A DNA stretch of 64,000 nt from Terriglobia bacterium (GTDB lineage: Bacteria > Acidobacteriota > Terriglobia > Terriglobales > Acidobacteriaceae), in assembly GCA_020073015.1 (NCBI GenBank), contig JAIQFZ010000012.1, positions 1-64,000 on the forward strand, written 5' to 3'. This document shows, piece after piece, positions 51,222-60,492 of the stretch. The notes under the pieces were generated by a model. It was given only the letters and a program-made list of their open reading frames with translations. It had not been told where the DNA came from and did no database searches. The number at the start of each line of letters is the position of its first letter. Within the stretch, counting starts at the first letter, position 1. The translations under genes were made by a program, and so were the position numbers.

Positions 51222-52922
51222 ATGCACTCCATCACTGATGAGCGGAACTGGCTGACTTGGCTGGTGAAGGTTCGTATCCTGATTCTGACCGTCCTGCTGG
51301 CCATTGAACTGGCCGTCATCCGTCTGACCCCCAGCCCGTTGTCCGTCACGCTCTTCCTGACCGCCATGGTGCTGTGGTTCGTGCTCTCGCTCTTTTTTCT
51401 CTTCCTGGTTTCGGTCTGGCAGGAACATCGTTTGCAGGCCATCTTGCAGGTGCTCAGCGACCTGGTCATGGTCACGCTGGTGGTGCATCTGACCGGGGGC
51501 ATCGACAGCTCGCTGAACTTCCTCTATCCGCTGGTCATCATCGTTGCCTGCATGCTGTTGCCGCGCGCCTGGGGCTACCTCAGCGCCGCTCTGGCCTTCA
51601 TCTTCTTTGGCACCATCCTCGAGTTGGACTACTACGGAGCCATTCCTTCGTATTCGAATTCGCATCCCAAGCTCAAGGCTCTGCAGGTCGTAATCTTCGT
51701 CAATCTGTTTGCCTATTTCGCCATCGCCTATTTGGCCGGGCTGCTGGTGGCGAAGCTCCGGCAAGTCGACGTCCAGCTGAAGGATGCCAGCGGAGCGCTC
51801 CAGAATCTGCAGGCCCTGCACGAGAACATTGTGCAGTCGATGAGTGAAGGCGTCATCACCACGGGTCTCGACGGGCGGATCACGCTCGTGAACCGCGCCG
51901 CCCAGCAGTTGCTGGAGATTTCCGAGGTGGAACTGTGCGGCCGCTCGGTGGCGGATCTTTTCCAGGACCCGCTTCCCCACTTCGGCTCGGGGCGCGGCGA
52001 TGCCGAAGTTCGCTATGTGGGCGCCGCCAATAGCTTTCGCAAGACTTTCCGCATTATGGTTTCTGCCCTCAGTGTGAATGTGCCGGGCGGCCTGGGCTTC
52101 GTGTACACCTTCGACGATCTGACCGAGATCCGCCGTTTGGAGCGCGAGGTCCGCATGCAGGACCGGCTGGCGGCGGTGGGCCGGCTGGCGGCCGCCATCG
52201 CGCATGAGATCCGCAATCCCCTGACCTCGATTGCCGGATCGGTCAGCATGCTGTCGGACGTGCCCGCCTTGAGCCAGGAGGAGCGCCACCTGCTGGAGAT
52301 CGTGACCCGCGAGTCGGAGCGCCTGAACGGCATCATCACCGATTTTCTGGCCTATTCCCGCGGCAAGCAGTATCGCTTCGAGCGCGTGAGCCTGGCGCCC
52401 CTGCTCGAAGATACGCTCACCCTGCTCGAACATCGGCTCCTGGCCGAGGGTGCAGCCATCCGCATCGAGCGCGACCTGCCGAAAACCGAAGCCCTGGTCC
52501 TGGCCGATGGCGACAAACTGAAACAGGTCTTCTGGAACTTCTCTGAAAACGCAGTGCGCGCCATGAAGAAGACCGGCGGCAAATTGACCGTGAGCCTCAC
52601 CCCACGCGGTCCCGACTGGGAAATGAGCTTTGCCGACACCGGCCCGGGCATCAGCCCCCAGCAGTCGGAAAAAATCTTCGAGCCCTTCCAGTCAAATTTC
52701 GAAGGTGGCACCGGACTCGGTCTGGCCATCGTGTACCAGATTGTCCAGGCGCACGAGGGCAAGGTCTGGGCGCGCTCGGAAGCTGGCAAAGGCACCAGTT
52801 TTGTGCTGCGCCTGCGGCGTCTGGACGAGCCGGCCACCGCTTCGCCTTCCGCCCCGTCGAAATCCTCGGCCTCAAAATCGGAAAAGGCGCTGGCTGCATC
52901 GGGAGGAGGAACGCGTGGGTAG
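51222..52922 (+). CDS. pilS: Sensor histidine kinase, PilS-like (multi-TM + PAS)
   Basis: N-terminal TM bundle, LAAAIAHEIRNPLTSIAGSVSMLSD, GTGLGLAIVYQIVQAHEGKVWARSE; follows pilC, overlaps pilR-like gene. Confidence 0.87.
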   Translation: MHSITDERNWLTWLVKVRILILTVLLAIELAVIRLTPSPLSVTLFLTAMVLWFVLSLFFLFLVSVWQEHRLQAILQVLSDLVMVTLVVHLTGGIDSSLNFLYPLVIIVACMLLPRAWGYLSAALAFIFFGTILELDYYGAIPSYSNSHPKLKALQVVIFVNLFAYFAIAYLAGLLVAKLRQVDVQLKDASGALQNLQALHENIVQSMSEGVITTGLDGRITLVNRAAQQLLEISEVELCGRSVADLFQDPLPHFGSGRGDAEVRYVGAANSFRKTFRIMVSALSVNVPGGLGFVYTFDDLTEIRRLEREVRMQDRLAAVGRLAAAIAHEIRNPLTSIAGSVSMLSDVPALSQEERHLLEIVTRESERLNGIITDFLAYSRGKQYRFERVSLAPLLEDTLTLLEHRLLAEGAAIRIERDLPKTEALVLADGDKLKQVFWNFSENAVRAMKKTGGKLTVSLTPRGPDWEMSFADTGPGISPQQSEKIFEPFQSNFEGGTGLGLAIVYQIVQAHEGKVWARSEAGKGTSFVLRLRRLDEPATASPSAPSKSSASKSEKALAASGGGTRG

Positions 52923-54303
52923 GATTCTCGTTACCGATGACGAGCGCTCGATCTGCGAACTGCTGGACATCGCCCTCCGGCGCGACGGTCACAAGGTGGA
53001 GACCGTCACCAGCGGGGAAGCGGCCAAGCGCAAAATTGAGAGCGCCCTGTTCGACGTGATTGTTACCGACATCAAGATGCCCGGGGTGGATGGGGTGGAA
53101 GTGTTGCGCCACGCCCACCAGGTCTCGCCGGAAACGGCGGTGATTCTGATGACCGCGGTGGACGACTATGAAGCGGCGGTCCAGGCCGTCAAAGCCGGCG
53201 GTGCGGCCGATTACATTCGCAAGAGCCCGGGCTTGGTGGACGATATCAAGCTGGGCATCGCGCGCGCCCTCGAACGAGTTTCGCTCAGCCGGCAGAATTT
53301 CGCCCTGCGCCGGGACGCAGCCGCTCGCAACTCGCTCGACAACATTATCGGTATCAGTCCCGCGCTCGAAAAACTCAAGCAAACCATTCGCACCGTGGCT
53401 TCGACCAACAGCACCATTCTGGTCTACGGCGAGAGCGGCACGGGCAAGGAACTGGTCGCTCGCGCGGTGCACACCTGCTCGCCGCGGGCTTCCGAAGCGT
53501 TTGTTTCGGTCAACTGCGGCGCCTTTCCCGAAACCTTGCTCGAAAGCGAGTTGTTCGGGTACGTCAAGGGCGCATTTACCGGAGCCAACCAGAACAAGCG
53601 CGGACTGTTTGAAGTCGCGGACCGCGGCACGATTTTTCTCGACGAGATCGGCGAGATGACCATGCCCATGCAGGTCAAGCTGCTGCGCGTGCTGCAGGAA
53701 CGGACGGTGCGTCCGGTCGGCGGCACGAGCGAAATCGCCGTCGATGTGCGCGTCATCGCCGCCACCAATCGCGATCTTGACAAGCAGGTGGCCGAGGGCA
53801 CCTTCCGCGAAGACCTCTACTATCGCCTGAGCGTGATTCCCATCCGCGTGCCCGCTCTGCGCGAGCGCAAGGGGGACATCCCGCTGCTGGCGAATCACTT
53901 TCTGAAAAAGTACGCGCCGGCGGCGGGGAAAAGCATCCACGCCGTGACCGCGCCGTCACTCGAAGCTCTCTCCGGCTATGACTGGCCCGGCAACGTCCGC
54001 CAGCTGGAGAACACGATCGAACGCGCCGTGGCCCTCGAACTCGGCAGCGAGTTGCACCTCGAACTGCCCGCCGAGCGTTCCAAGGCGCGCGCCGTAGCCG
54101 CTGGAGCGGAGACCGCGTTCGGCGTGCCCGCAGGCTCCGTGCTGCCGGAAGGCGTCAACATGGAACACTACGTCGCCCAGATCGAACGCTCACTGCTGCA
54201 GTCGGCCCTCGGACAAACCCACGGCGTCCAGATCAAAGCCGCCGAAGTCTTGGGTATCTCCTACCGTTCGTTCCGGCACTTGATGAAGAAGTACGAGCTG
54301 TAG
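52915..54303 (+). CDS. pilR: Sigma-54 dependent response regulator, PilR-like
   Basis: GTG start; RILVTDDERSICELLDIALRRDGHKVETV, LVYGESGTGKELVARAVH, ELFGYVKGAFTGANQNKRGLFEVADRGTIFLDEIGEM. Confidence 0.9.
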   Translation: MGRILVTDDERSICELLDIALRRDGHKVETVTSGEAAKRKIESALFDVIVTDIKMPGVDGVEVLRHAHQVSPETAVILMTAVDDYEAAVQAVKAGGAADYIRKSPGLVDDIKLGIARALERVSLSRQNFALRRDAAARNSLDNIIGISPALEKLKQTIRTVASTNSTILVYGESGTGKELVARAVHTCSPRASEAFVSVNCGAFPETLLESELFGYVKGAFTGANQNKRGLFEVADRGTIFLDEIGEMTMPMQVKLLRVLQERTVRPVGGTSEIAVDVRVIAATNRDLDKQVAEGTFREDLYYRLSVIPIRVPALRERKGDIPLLANHFLKKYAPAAGKSIHAVTAPSLEALSGYDWPGNVRQLENTIERAVALELGSELHLELPAERSKARAVAAGAETAFGVPAGSVLPEGVNMEHYVAQIERSLLQSALGQTHGVQIKAAEVLGISYRSFRHLMKKYEL

Positions 54304-54463
54304 ACAGGAAGTACGAAATACTCAGTCCTGCTCTCAGTTCTCAGCGCTTCGCGTGCGATGCATCCAAAAAGTGTGAACCTGCGGAGACACAACCCCTGCG
54401 CGCGGCGCCTTACTGAAAGCGGTTCCGGGGAACGGGTGCTGGCTCTGCACGCCATGAATTTCC

Positions 54464-54491
54464 TTGACTGACGGTCGGTTCCGGCTATACT
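54464..54491 (+). promoter_or_regulatory. Sigma70-like promoter TTGACT-16-TATACT
   Basis: ttgact at 54464-54469, tatact at 54486-54491; about 165 nt before the GTG start at 54658. Confidence 0.65.
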
Positions 54492-54657
54492 CGTGCGTCA
54501 AGTAAAGTTTGACCGCATCCCGGTACGAGGGGCCCGAAGATGCGGCGTTGGCGGAGTGTCGGCTCAGCAGCCGTGTGTACCTCGCCCCTTGCGCAGGTGT
54601 TTTCCCGGGTGATCTGATCGCCGGCTTTCTCTCCCAACTCACATCCTATTGTAGAGA

Positions 54658-56613
54658 GTGCTCGTGTCCAACTTTGTCAAGTTCGTGACAGCAGCCGTGT
54701 GCGCTGGAATGTGGGCTTGCGCCTGTACCCCCGCGCTCGGCGATGAACTCCGGTCCATCCCGCCCGATCAACTGACGATGACGAGTGAGCCCAAGGCCCC
54801 GGGGGCACAGGCTATCTACCTGTACCGGCAGGTGGATCGGGACGACGGGCATGCTCCCAGTGAATTCAACTTCGTGCGTTTGAAAGTCCTGACCGAAGAG
54901 GGGCGGAAGTACGCCAACGTCGAAATCCCCTTCTTGAAGCAACAGGGGAACATCCACGGGATCAAGGCGCGAACCATCCAGCCCGACGGCACGGTCGTCG
55001 ATTTCCGCGGCAAGGTCTATGAAAAGACCATCGTGAAGGCCAAGGGAGTGAAATACCTGGCGAAAACGTTTACCCTCCCCGACGTCCGCGTGGGCAGCAT
55101 CCTTGAATACTCCTACACTGTCGACTTGGATCAGAACTATGTCTTTAACTCGCACTGGATTCTGAGCGCTGAACTGTTCACCAAGCGCGCGAAGTTTTCT
55201 CTGAAACCCAGCCCGGATTTTGCGGTGCGCTGGAACTGGCCTGTCGGTTTTCCGGAAGGGACACAGCCGCCCAAAAACGCAAATAGCATCATAAGCATGG
55301 AGACACAGAATGTCCCGGCGTTCCAGGTCGAAGACTACATGCCTCCGGAAGACGAACTCAAATTTCGTGTCGAGTTCATCTATTCTCGGGAGCAGCCGGA
55401 GATGAATCCGGAGAAGTTCTGGAAGCAGCAGGATAAGCAGTGGTACGGAATGTTCGACGGCTTCGTGAACAAGCGTGGAGTCATGGAACAAGCCGTCTCC
55501 AGCATTGTTGCCCCCAGCGATCCGCCCGAAACCAAGCTACGCAAGATTTACGCCAGGGTGCAGCAGATCCGCAACCTGTCGTTTGAGCGTGAGAAAACCG
55601 AGCAAGAGGAAAAAAGAGAGAAGCAGAAGGATATTAATAACGTAGAAGACCTGTGGAAGCGGGGCTACGGATCTGCCCGCCAAATCAATTGGCTCTTTAT
55701 CGCTCTGGCGCGGGCGGCGGGTTTCGATGCTGCCTCCGTCTATGTTGCCGCGCGCAATGCAGCGTTTTTCCGTCCGCAGGTGGTGAATCCCTACCAACTG
55801 AATGCGGACCTGGTGGTGGTCAAGGTGGAGGGGAAGGACGTGTACCTCGACCCCTCTGTAAAATTCGCGCCATACGGAGTGCTTCCCTGGTATGAGACCC
55901 TGGCGGACGGCATCCGCCTCGACAAGGACGGCGGCCAGATGGTGACGACTTCCTCCCCCGATAGTTCCAGCGCAAAGGTTGAGCGCAAGGCCGATCTCCA
56001 ACTTTCGGCCGACGACGGCTCACTGGAGGGTAAGCTCACGGTTACCTATTCAGGTTTAGAGGCCCTCGATTTGCGCCTCAGCCAGCAGCACGAGGACGAA
56101 GCCAGCCAGAAGAAACTGCTGGAAGACATGGTCCGAGAGTCGATACCCGCTGGCATCGAGGTCGATCTTACTAACAAGCCGGATTGGACGAGTTCCTCGC
56201 CAACACTGGTCGCAGAATACCATCTTAAGGTGCCCGGCTGGGTTTCTGGAGCAGGCCGCCGTGCGCTGTTTCCCATGGGGCTTTTCAGTGCGAACGAAAA
56301 GCACGTGTTTGAGCACGCGAATCGTTCCTACCCCCTCTACTTCCAGAATGCCTACCTTCGATCCGACGACGTCACGGTCAACCTGCCCCTGGGATGGAAA
56401 GTCGGCTCCGTCCCGGCGCCGATCAACAGAGACGCGAAGGCGGTGGTGTACACGGTCAGCGCGGTGGACGAGAAAGGCACGCTGCACATCACCCGGTCCC
56501 TGCGCAACGAACTCGTGTGGCTGGACAAAGACAAGTACGGAATTCTGCGAAACTTCTTTCAACTCGTGAGGACTGGAGATGAGCAGCAGGTGGTCTTGCA
56601 GCCGAACATCTAG
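54658..56613 (+). CDS. DUF3857 domain protein with transglutaminase-like region
   Basis: FNFVRLKVLTEEGRKYANVEIPFLKQQGNIHGIKARTIQPDGTVVDFRGKVYEKTI...VGSILEYSYTVDL; later KRGYGSARQINWLFIALARAAGFDAASVYVAARN. Confidence 0.85.
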   Translation: MLVSNFVKFVTAAVCAGMWACACTPALGDELRSIPPDQLTMTSEPKAPGAQAIYLYRQVDRDDGHAPSEFNFVRLKVLTEEGRKYANVEIPFLKQQGNIHGIKARTIQPDGTVVDFRGKVYEKTIVKAKGVKYLAKTFTLPDVRVGSILEYSYTVDLDQNYVFNSHWILSAELFTKRAKFSLKPSPDFAVRWNWPVGFPEGTQPPKNANSIISMETQNVPAFQVEDYMPPEDELKFRVEFIYSREQPEMNPEKFWKQQDKQWYGMFDGFVNKRGVMEQAVSSIVAPSDPPETKLRKIYARVQQIRNLSFEREKTEQEEKREKQKDINNVEDLWKRGYGSARQINWLFIALARAAGFDAASVYVAARNAAFFRPQVVNPYQLNADLVVVKVEGKDVYLDPSVKFAPYGVLPWYETLADGIRLDKDGGQMVTTSSPDSSSAKVERKADLQLSADDGSLEGKLTVTYSGLEALDLRLSQQHEDEASQKKLLEDMVRESIPAGIEVDLTNKPDWTSSSPTLVAEYHLKVPGWVSGAGRRALFPMGLFSANEKHVFEHANRSYPLYFQNAYLRSDDVTVNLPLGWKVGSVPAPINRDAKAVVYTVSAVDEKGTLHITRSLRNELVWLDKDKYGILRNFFQLVRTGDEQQVVLQPNI

Positions 56614-58606
56614 CGTTCAGGGTTGCGGTTTTCTTGCCGCATTGGCGATGGGCACGATCTTGGGATTGTCGCCCAACGCGATCGCTGGCGATGCTCCGGG
56701 CTGGATGCACGGCGTCGCGAACGCCCCTCTTCCAGCCCATGACGAAAAGACAGATGCAGTATTGCTTTACTCCGAGCAGATCGTTACCGTGCAATCCGAA
56801 GACAAAGTGAAAACCGTGGTCCGGGAAGCCTACAAGATCCTCCGGCCGGATGGGCGCCGCTACGGTATAGTCCGCGTTCCTTTCGATTCGCGGCAAAAGA
56901 TTACCAAAATGCATGGCTGGTGCATTCCCGCCCAAGGCAAAGACTTTGAAGTGAAGGAAAAAGAGGCGATTGAGACCTCGCTGTTTGAGATTTCGGGCAG
57001 TGAACTCATCAACGATGTGAAAGACAAGGTTCTGCAGATCCCTGCGGCCGAGCCGGGCAACATTGTCGGGTACGAATACGAAGTGGAAGAGCAGCCCTAC
57101 GTTCTACAGGATGCCTGGTACTTCCAGGAGGCTGTGCCCGTTCGCGAAGCGCACTTCACGCTCCAGTTGCCTCCCGGATGGGAGTACAAATCGACCTTTC
57201 TCAACGCTGCGGAGGTGAAACCGACCCAGTCGGGCAGTCAGTGGCAGTGGTCAGTTAGCGATGTCAAGGCCCTAAAAAGAGAGCCGGATATGCCGCCGTG
57301 GAGGGGGGTCGTGGGACAGATGATTGTTGCGTACTTCCCGGCGGGAGGCTCCGTGCCGGGCAAGACCTTTGCCGACTGGCGGCAAATGGGCATCTGGTAC
57401 ACGGAATTGATCAGAGGACGAAAGGATCCATCACAGGAGATGCAGCAAAAGGTCACGGCTCTGACTGCCGGCTCCGCGACTCCGCTCGACAAGATGAGGT
57501 CGATTGCGGCTTTCGTCCAGAAAGACATTCGCTATGTCGCCATCGAACTGGGGATCGGAGGGTGGCAGCCTCATCCCGCAGCCGAGGTGTTCTCGCACCG
57601 CTACGGAGATTGCAAAGACAAAGCCACGCTGATGGCGACAATGCTTGGGCTGGTTGGGGTCGAATCGTATCCAGTTTCGATCAATAGCGAGCGCGGGTCA
57701 GTAACGCCGGGTGTGCAGGCGCATCTGGGCGCGTTCGACCATGTGGTTCTTGCGATCAAACTGCCTGACGGCGTGGATGATGGATCGCTTCACGCAATCA
57801 TGCAGCATCCGAAGCTGGGCAAGATGCTGTTTTTCGATCCGACCAACGACCTGACGCCCTTCGGTCAGATCGGCGGCTATCTGCAGGATAATTACGGCCT
57901 GCTGGATACTCCCGACGGTGGCGAACTGGTGAAGTTGCCTCGGCAGCCGGGAGAACTCAATAGTATTCGGCGGACGGCGAAGTTAACGCTCAGCCCACAG
58001 GGAGCGCTTGCCGGCGACGTCCTAGACATTCGTCTCGGGGACCGCGCCGCCGAACAGCGCGGGGCTTTGCGCGTTGTCACCAAGGACACCGACCGAATCA
58101 AGCCCATCGAGACGCTGCTGTCTCACTCCCTAACAAGTTTTAAGATCACGAAGGCCACCGTAGGGAATCTGCACGAGACGTTGCTTCCGCTCCAATATTC
58201 CTATTCGCTGGAGGCGCCGGACTACGCCAAGATGGTCGGGAACCTGCTCCTGGTGCGGCCCCGCGTGGTGGGCAACAAATCCAGTTCCGTGCTGGAGACA
58301 AAAGAGCCCCGCCAACTCCCCCTGGAATTCGACGGACCGTACCTCGATTCCGACAGCTTCGAAATCACGCTCCCACCCGGATACGAAGTCGACGATCTTC
58401 CCCCGCCTGTCTCAGAAGATCACAGCTTCGCCAGCTACCACAGCAAGACCGAGGTGAACGGTAACGTGCTCCATTACACCCGGACGATGGAGATCAAAGA
58501 ACTGAGCGTCCCAGTCAGCAAAATGGAGGAACTGAAAAAGTTCTACCGGGTCATCGCCTCGGACGAGCGCAATAACGCTGTCCTGAAGCCAGCCGCCGCC
58601 AAGTAG
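56579..58606 (+). CDS. DUF3857 and transglutaminase domain protein, paralog of the preceding gene
   Basis: EDKVKTVVREAYKILRPDGRRYGIVRVPFDSRQKITKMHGWCIPAQGKDFEVK; VQKDIRYVAIELGIGGWQPHPAAEVFSHRYGDCKDKATLMATML. Confidence 0.9.
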   Translation: MSSRWSCSRTSSVQGCGFLAALAMGTILGLSPNAIAGDAPGWMHGVANAPLPAHDEKTDAVLLYSEQIVTVQSEDKVKTVVREAYKILRPDGRRYGIVRVPFDSRQKITKMHGWCIPAQGKDFEVKEKEAIETSLFEISGSELINDVKDKVLQIPAAEPGNIVGYEYEVEEQPYVLQDAWYFQEAVPVREAHFTLQLPPGWEYKSTFLNAAEVKPTQSGSQWQWSVSDVKALKREPDMPPWRGVVGQMIVAYFPAGGSVPGKTFADWRQMGIWYTELIRGRKDPSQEMQQKVTALTAGSATPLDKMRSIAAFVQKDIRYVAIELGIGGWQPHPAAEVFSHRYGDCKDKATLMATMLGLVGVESYPVSINSERGSVTPGVQAHLGAFDHVVLAIKLPDGVDDGSLHAIMQHPKLGKMLFFDPTNDLTPFGQIGGYLQDNYGLLDTPDGGELVKLPRQPGELNSIRRTAKLTLSPQGALAGDVLDIRLGDRAAEQRGALRVVTKDTDRIKPIETLLSHSLTSFKITKATVGNLHETLLPLQYSYSLEAPDYAKMVGNLLLVRPRVVGNKSSSVLETKEPRQLPLEFDGPYLDSDSFEITLPPGYEVDDLPPPVSEDHSFASYHSKTEVNGNVLHYTRTMEIKELSVPVSKMEELKKFYRVIASDERNNAVLKPAAAK

Positions 58607-58684
58607 GGGGTGACTGGCAGGTTGCCCAGTCGTGGCGCCCGTTACTAAGTCATCGATAGGCGTGTCGAGAAACGATTTGCTGCC

Positions 58685-59872
58685 CTACCAGGCCTTCGGA
58701 ACATTCACGTAGGAACGATCCAGCGCCGCCACGGAAGGGCATCCGAGCAGTCTTAGGGTGCGCTCCAGATCGGTGCGCAGGATCTCGATGGCACGGTCGA
58801 CTCCGGCCTCGCCGGCGGCGGCGAGGCCATAGGCGTAGGCTCGGCCGCATAGAACGGCGCGCGCTCCCAGGCCGAGCGCTTTGGCGATGTCCGTCCCCCG
58901 GCGCACGCCTCCGTCCATCCACACTTCCACTTGTTCGCCGACGGCTTCGACGACCTCAGGCAGGGCGCTCAGAGAAGACGGAACACAGTCCAGCTGTCGG
59001 CCGCCGTGGTTCGATACCGAAATGGCCGCGGCGCCTGCGTCTACGGCGCGGCGGGCGTCGTCGCCGGTCAGAATGCCTTTGATGACGAGCGGCCCCTGCC
59101 AGAGATCACGGATCCATCGCAGATCGGCCCAGGTCACGGCCGACTCTGCCAGTGCGGCGGCGACGTCCACCGGCGGCATGGGTCCCTGGCCGGGAATGAC
59201 GACGTTGGGCAGGGCAGGCAGGCCGCCATCGCGCAGAAAATCAATCAGCCATCCTGGCCGTGACAGTACTTGAGGAACGAACGGAAGTTTTTCCAGCAGA
59301 CTACCGCTGATGAGTTCCTTCATCCCGTTGCGGTAGTCGCGCTCGCGCATGCCCGCTACCGGTGTGTCGATGGTGACCACCAGCGCGGCGAATCCCGTGG
59401 CCCGCGCTCGGGCGATCACGGCTTCGGCTGCCGCCCGGCCGCCCATCAAGTAAAGCTGGTAGAACACCGGCCCCGGGGAAGCTGCCCGGACGTCTTCCAG
59501 TTTGTGGCCCGAGATGGTCGAGAGGATGTAAGCGGTGCCGGCCTTGCCGGCGGCTCGGGCAGCGGCTACTTCTCCGCCGGGATGCATCAGCCGGCTGTAG
59601 CCGATGGGGGCGAGCAGGAAGGGAAGAGCGAGGTCGAAGCCGAGGACGCGGGTGTGCAGGTCGCAGTCTGCGAAGGCCACGGCGTGACGGGGCCGGAACG
59701 TGACCTCCTCAAAGACGCGGCAATTTTCGCGCAGCGTGACCTCGCCCTCGGCGCCGCCGTCGAGATAGTCGAACACGGCTTTCGGCACCCGGCGGCGGGC
59801 GATGGGCCGGAAGTCGGCGATGGAAACAACACGGGGAGAAGCGACGGTGCGGGAGGCTCTGGTCATTGGCAC
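58685..59872 (-). CDS. FMN-dependent alpha-hydroxy-acid oxidase (lactate/glycolate oxidase family)
   Basis: SIADFRPIARRRVPKAVFDYLDGGAEGEVTLRENCRVFEE; LVIKGILTGDDARRAVDAGAAAISVSNHGGRQLDCVPS; VWMDGGVRRGTDIAKALGLGARAVLCGRAYAYGLAAAGEAGV. Confidence 0.95.
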   Translation of the reverse strand: MPMTRASRTVASPRVVSIADFRPIARRRVPKAVFDYLDGGAEGEVTLRENCRVFEEVTFRPRHAVAFADCDLHTRVLGFDLALPFLLAPIGYSRLMHPGGEVAAARAAGKAGTAYILSTISGHKLEDVRAASPGPVFYQLYLMGGRAAAEAVIARARATGFAALVVTIDTPVAGMRERDYRNGMKELISGSLLEKLPFVPQVLSRPGWLIDFLRDGGLPALPNVVIPGQGPMPPVDVAAALAESAVTWADLRWIRDLWQGPLVIKGILTGDDARRAVDAGAAAISVSNHGGRQLDCVPSSLSALPEVVEAVGEQVEVWMDGGVRRGTDIAKALGLGARAVLCGRAYAYGLAAAGEAGVDRAIEILRTDLERTLRLLGCPSVAALDRSYVNVPKAW

Positions 59873-60087
59873 GAAAGCGCGCCCTCGAGAAGCGCGTGAG
59901 TCGAGCGGTACGTCGGAAGTTTAAACCGTGCTGGTCGGCGAGCGGAAGGACGACGGTCGCGGAGGGCGCGACGGGAAGGCTCAAGCAGAAGGGAAAAACC
60001 TCAGTGGATTGTTAAGATAGATCCTGTCCGACCGCATCGGACGTTGGTCGCGCCGCCTGGGGCATCCTGACATTTGAGGTCATCGTA

Positions 60088-60357
60088 ATGTGCCGGAATA
60101 TCAAGAACCTGTTCAACTTCGATCCGCCGGTAACCGACGAGGAGATTCGAGCGGCTTCGCTTCAGTTCGTGAGAAAGATCAGCGGCTTTAACAAACCGTC
60201 GAAGGCCAACGAAGATGCGTTCCTGGCGGCGATCGAGGAAATCGCGGGAATCTCGGCTCGTCTTCTGCGGGCGCTCGAGACGAACGCACCACCGAAGAAT
60301 CGGGAAGAAGAGGCCGCCAAAGCGAAAGCTCGGGCGGCAGAGAGATTCGGCGCTTAA
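60088..60357 (+). CDS. DUF2277 family protein
   Basis: MCRNIKNLFNFDPPVTDEEIRAASLQFVRKISGFNKPSKANEDAFLAAIEEIA. Confidence 0.85.
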   Translation: MCRNIKNLFNFDPPVTDEEIRAASLQFVRKISGFNKPSKANEDAFLAAIEEIAGISARLLRALETNAPPKNREEEAAKAKARAAERFGA

Positions 60358-60427
60358 GTCGAGGAAAGACCTCTGGCTCGGGATTGTGGAGGGATCCAGC
60401 CTGGCTGGTTGAGATTTGTCGCTGGTA

Positions 60428-60486
60428 GACGGTGATTCGCGTGCCGTCAAAAAAGAAGGTGTCGCGCGTGCCGATCACCAGCAGCC
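60428..60486 (-). pseudogene. Displaced fragment of multicopper oxidase gene
   Basis: Nearly identical to 62553-62608 (one mismatch plus a 3-nt insertion); translates to VIGTRDTFFFDGTRITV versus VIGTRDTFFDATRITV. Confidence 0.85.
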
Positions 60487-60492
60487 CGTGTA

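Noticed and set aside
51201-52433. 410-aa minus-strand ORF
   Set aside because: Antisense to the pilS-like kinase
52651-53940. 429-aa minus-strand ORF
   Set aside because: Antisense to the pilR-like regulator
54498-54657. Identity as SRP RNA, 6S RNA or GEMM riboswitch
   Set aside because: Lacks the GGAAG/SRP core, recognisable 6S bubble sequence and GEMM consensus; left as an unidentified leader
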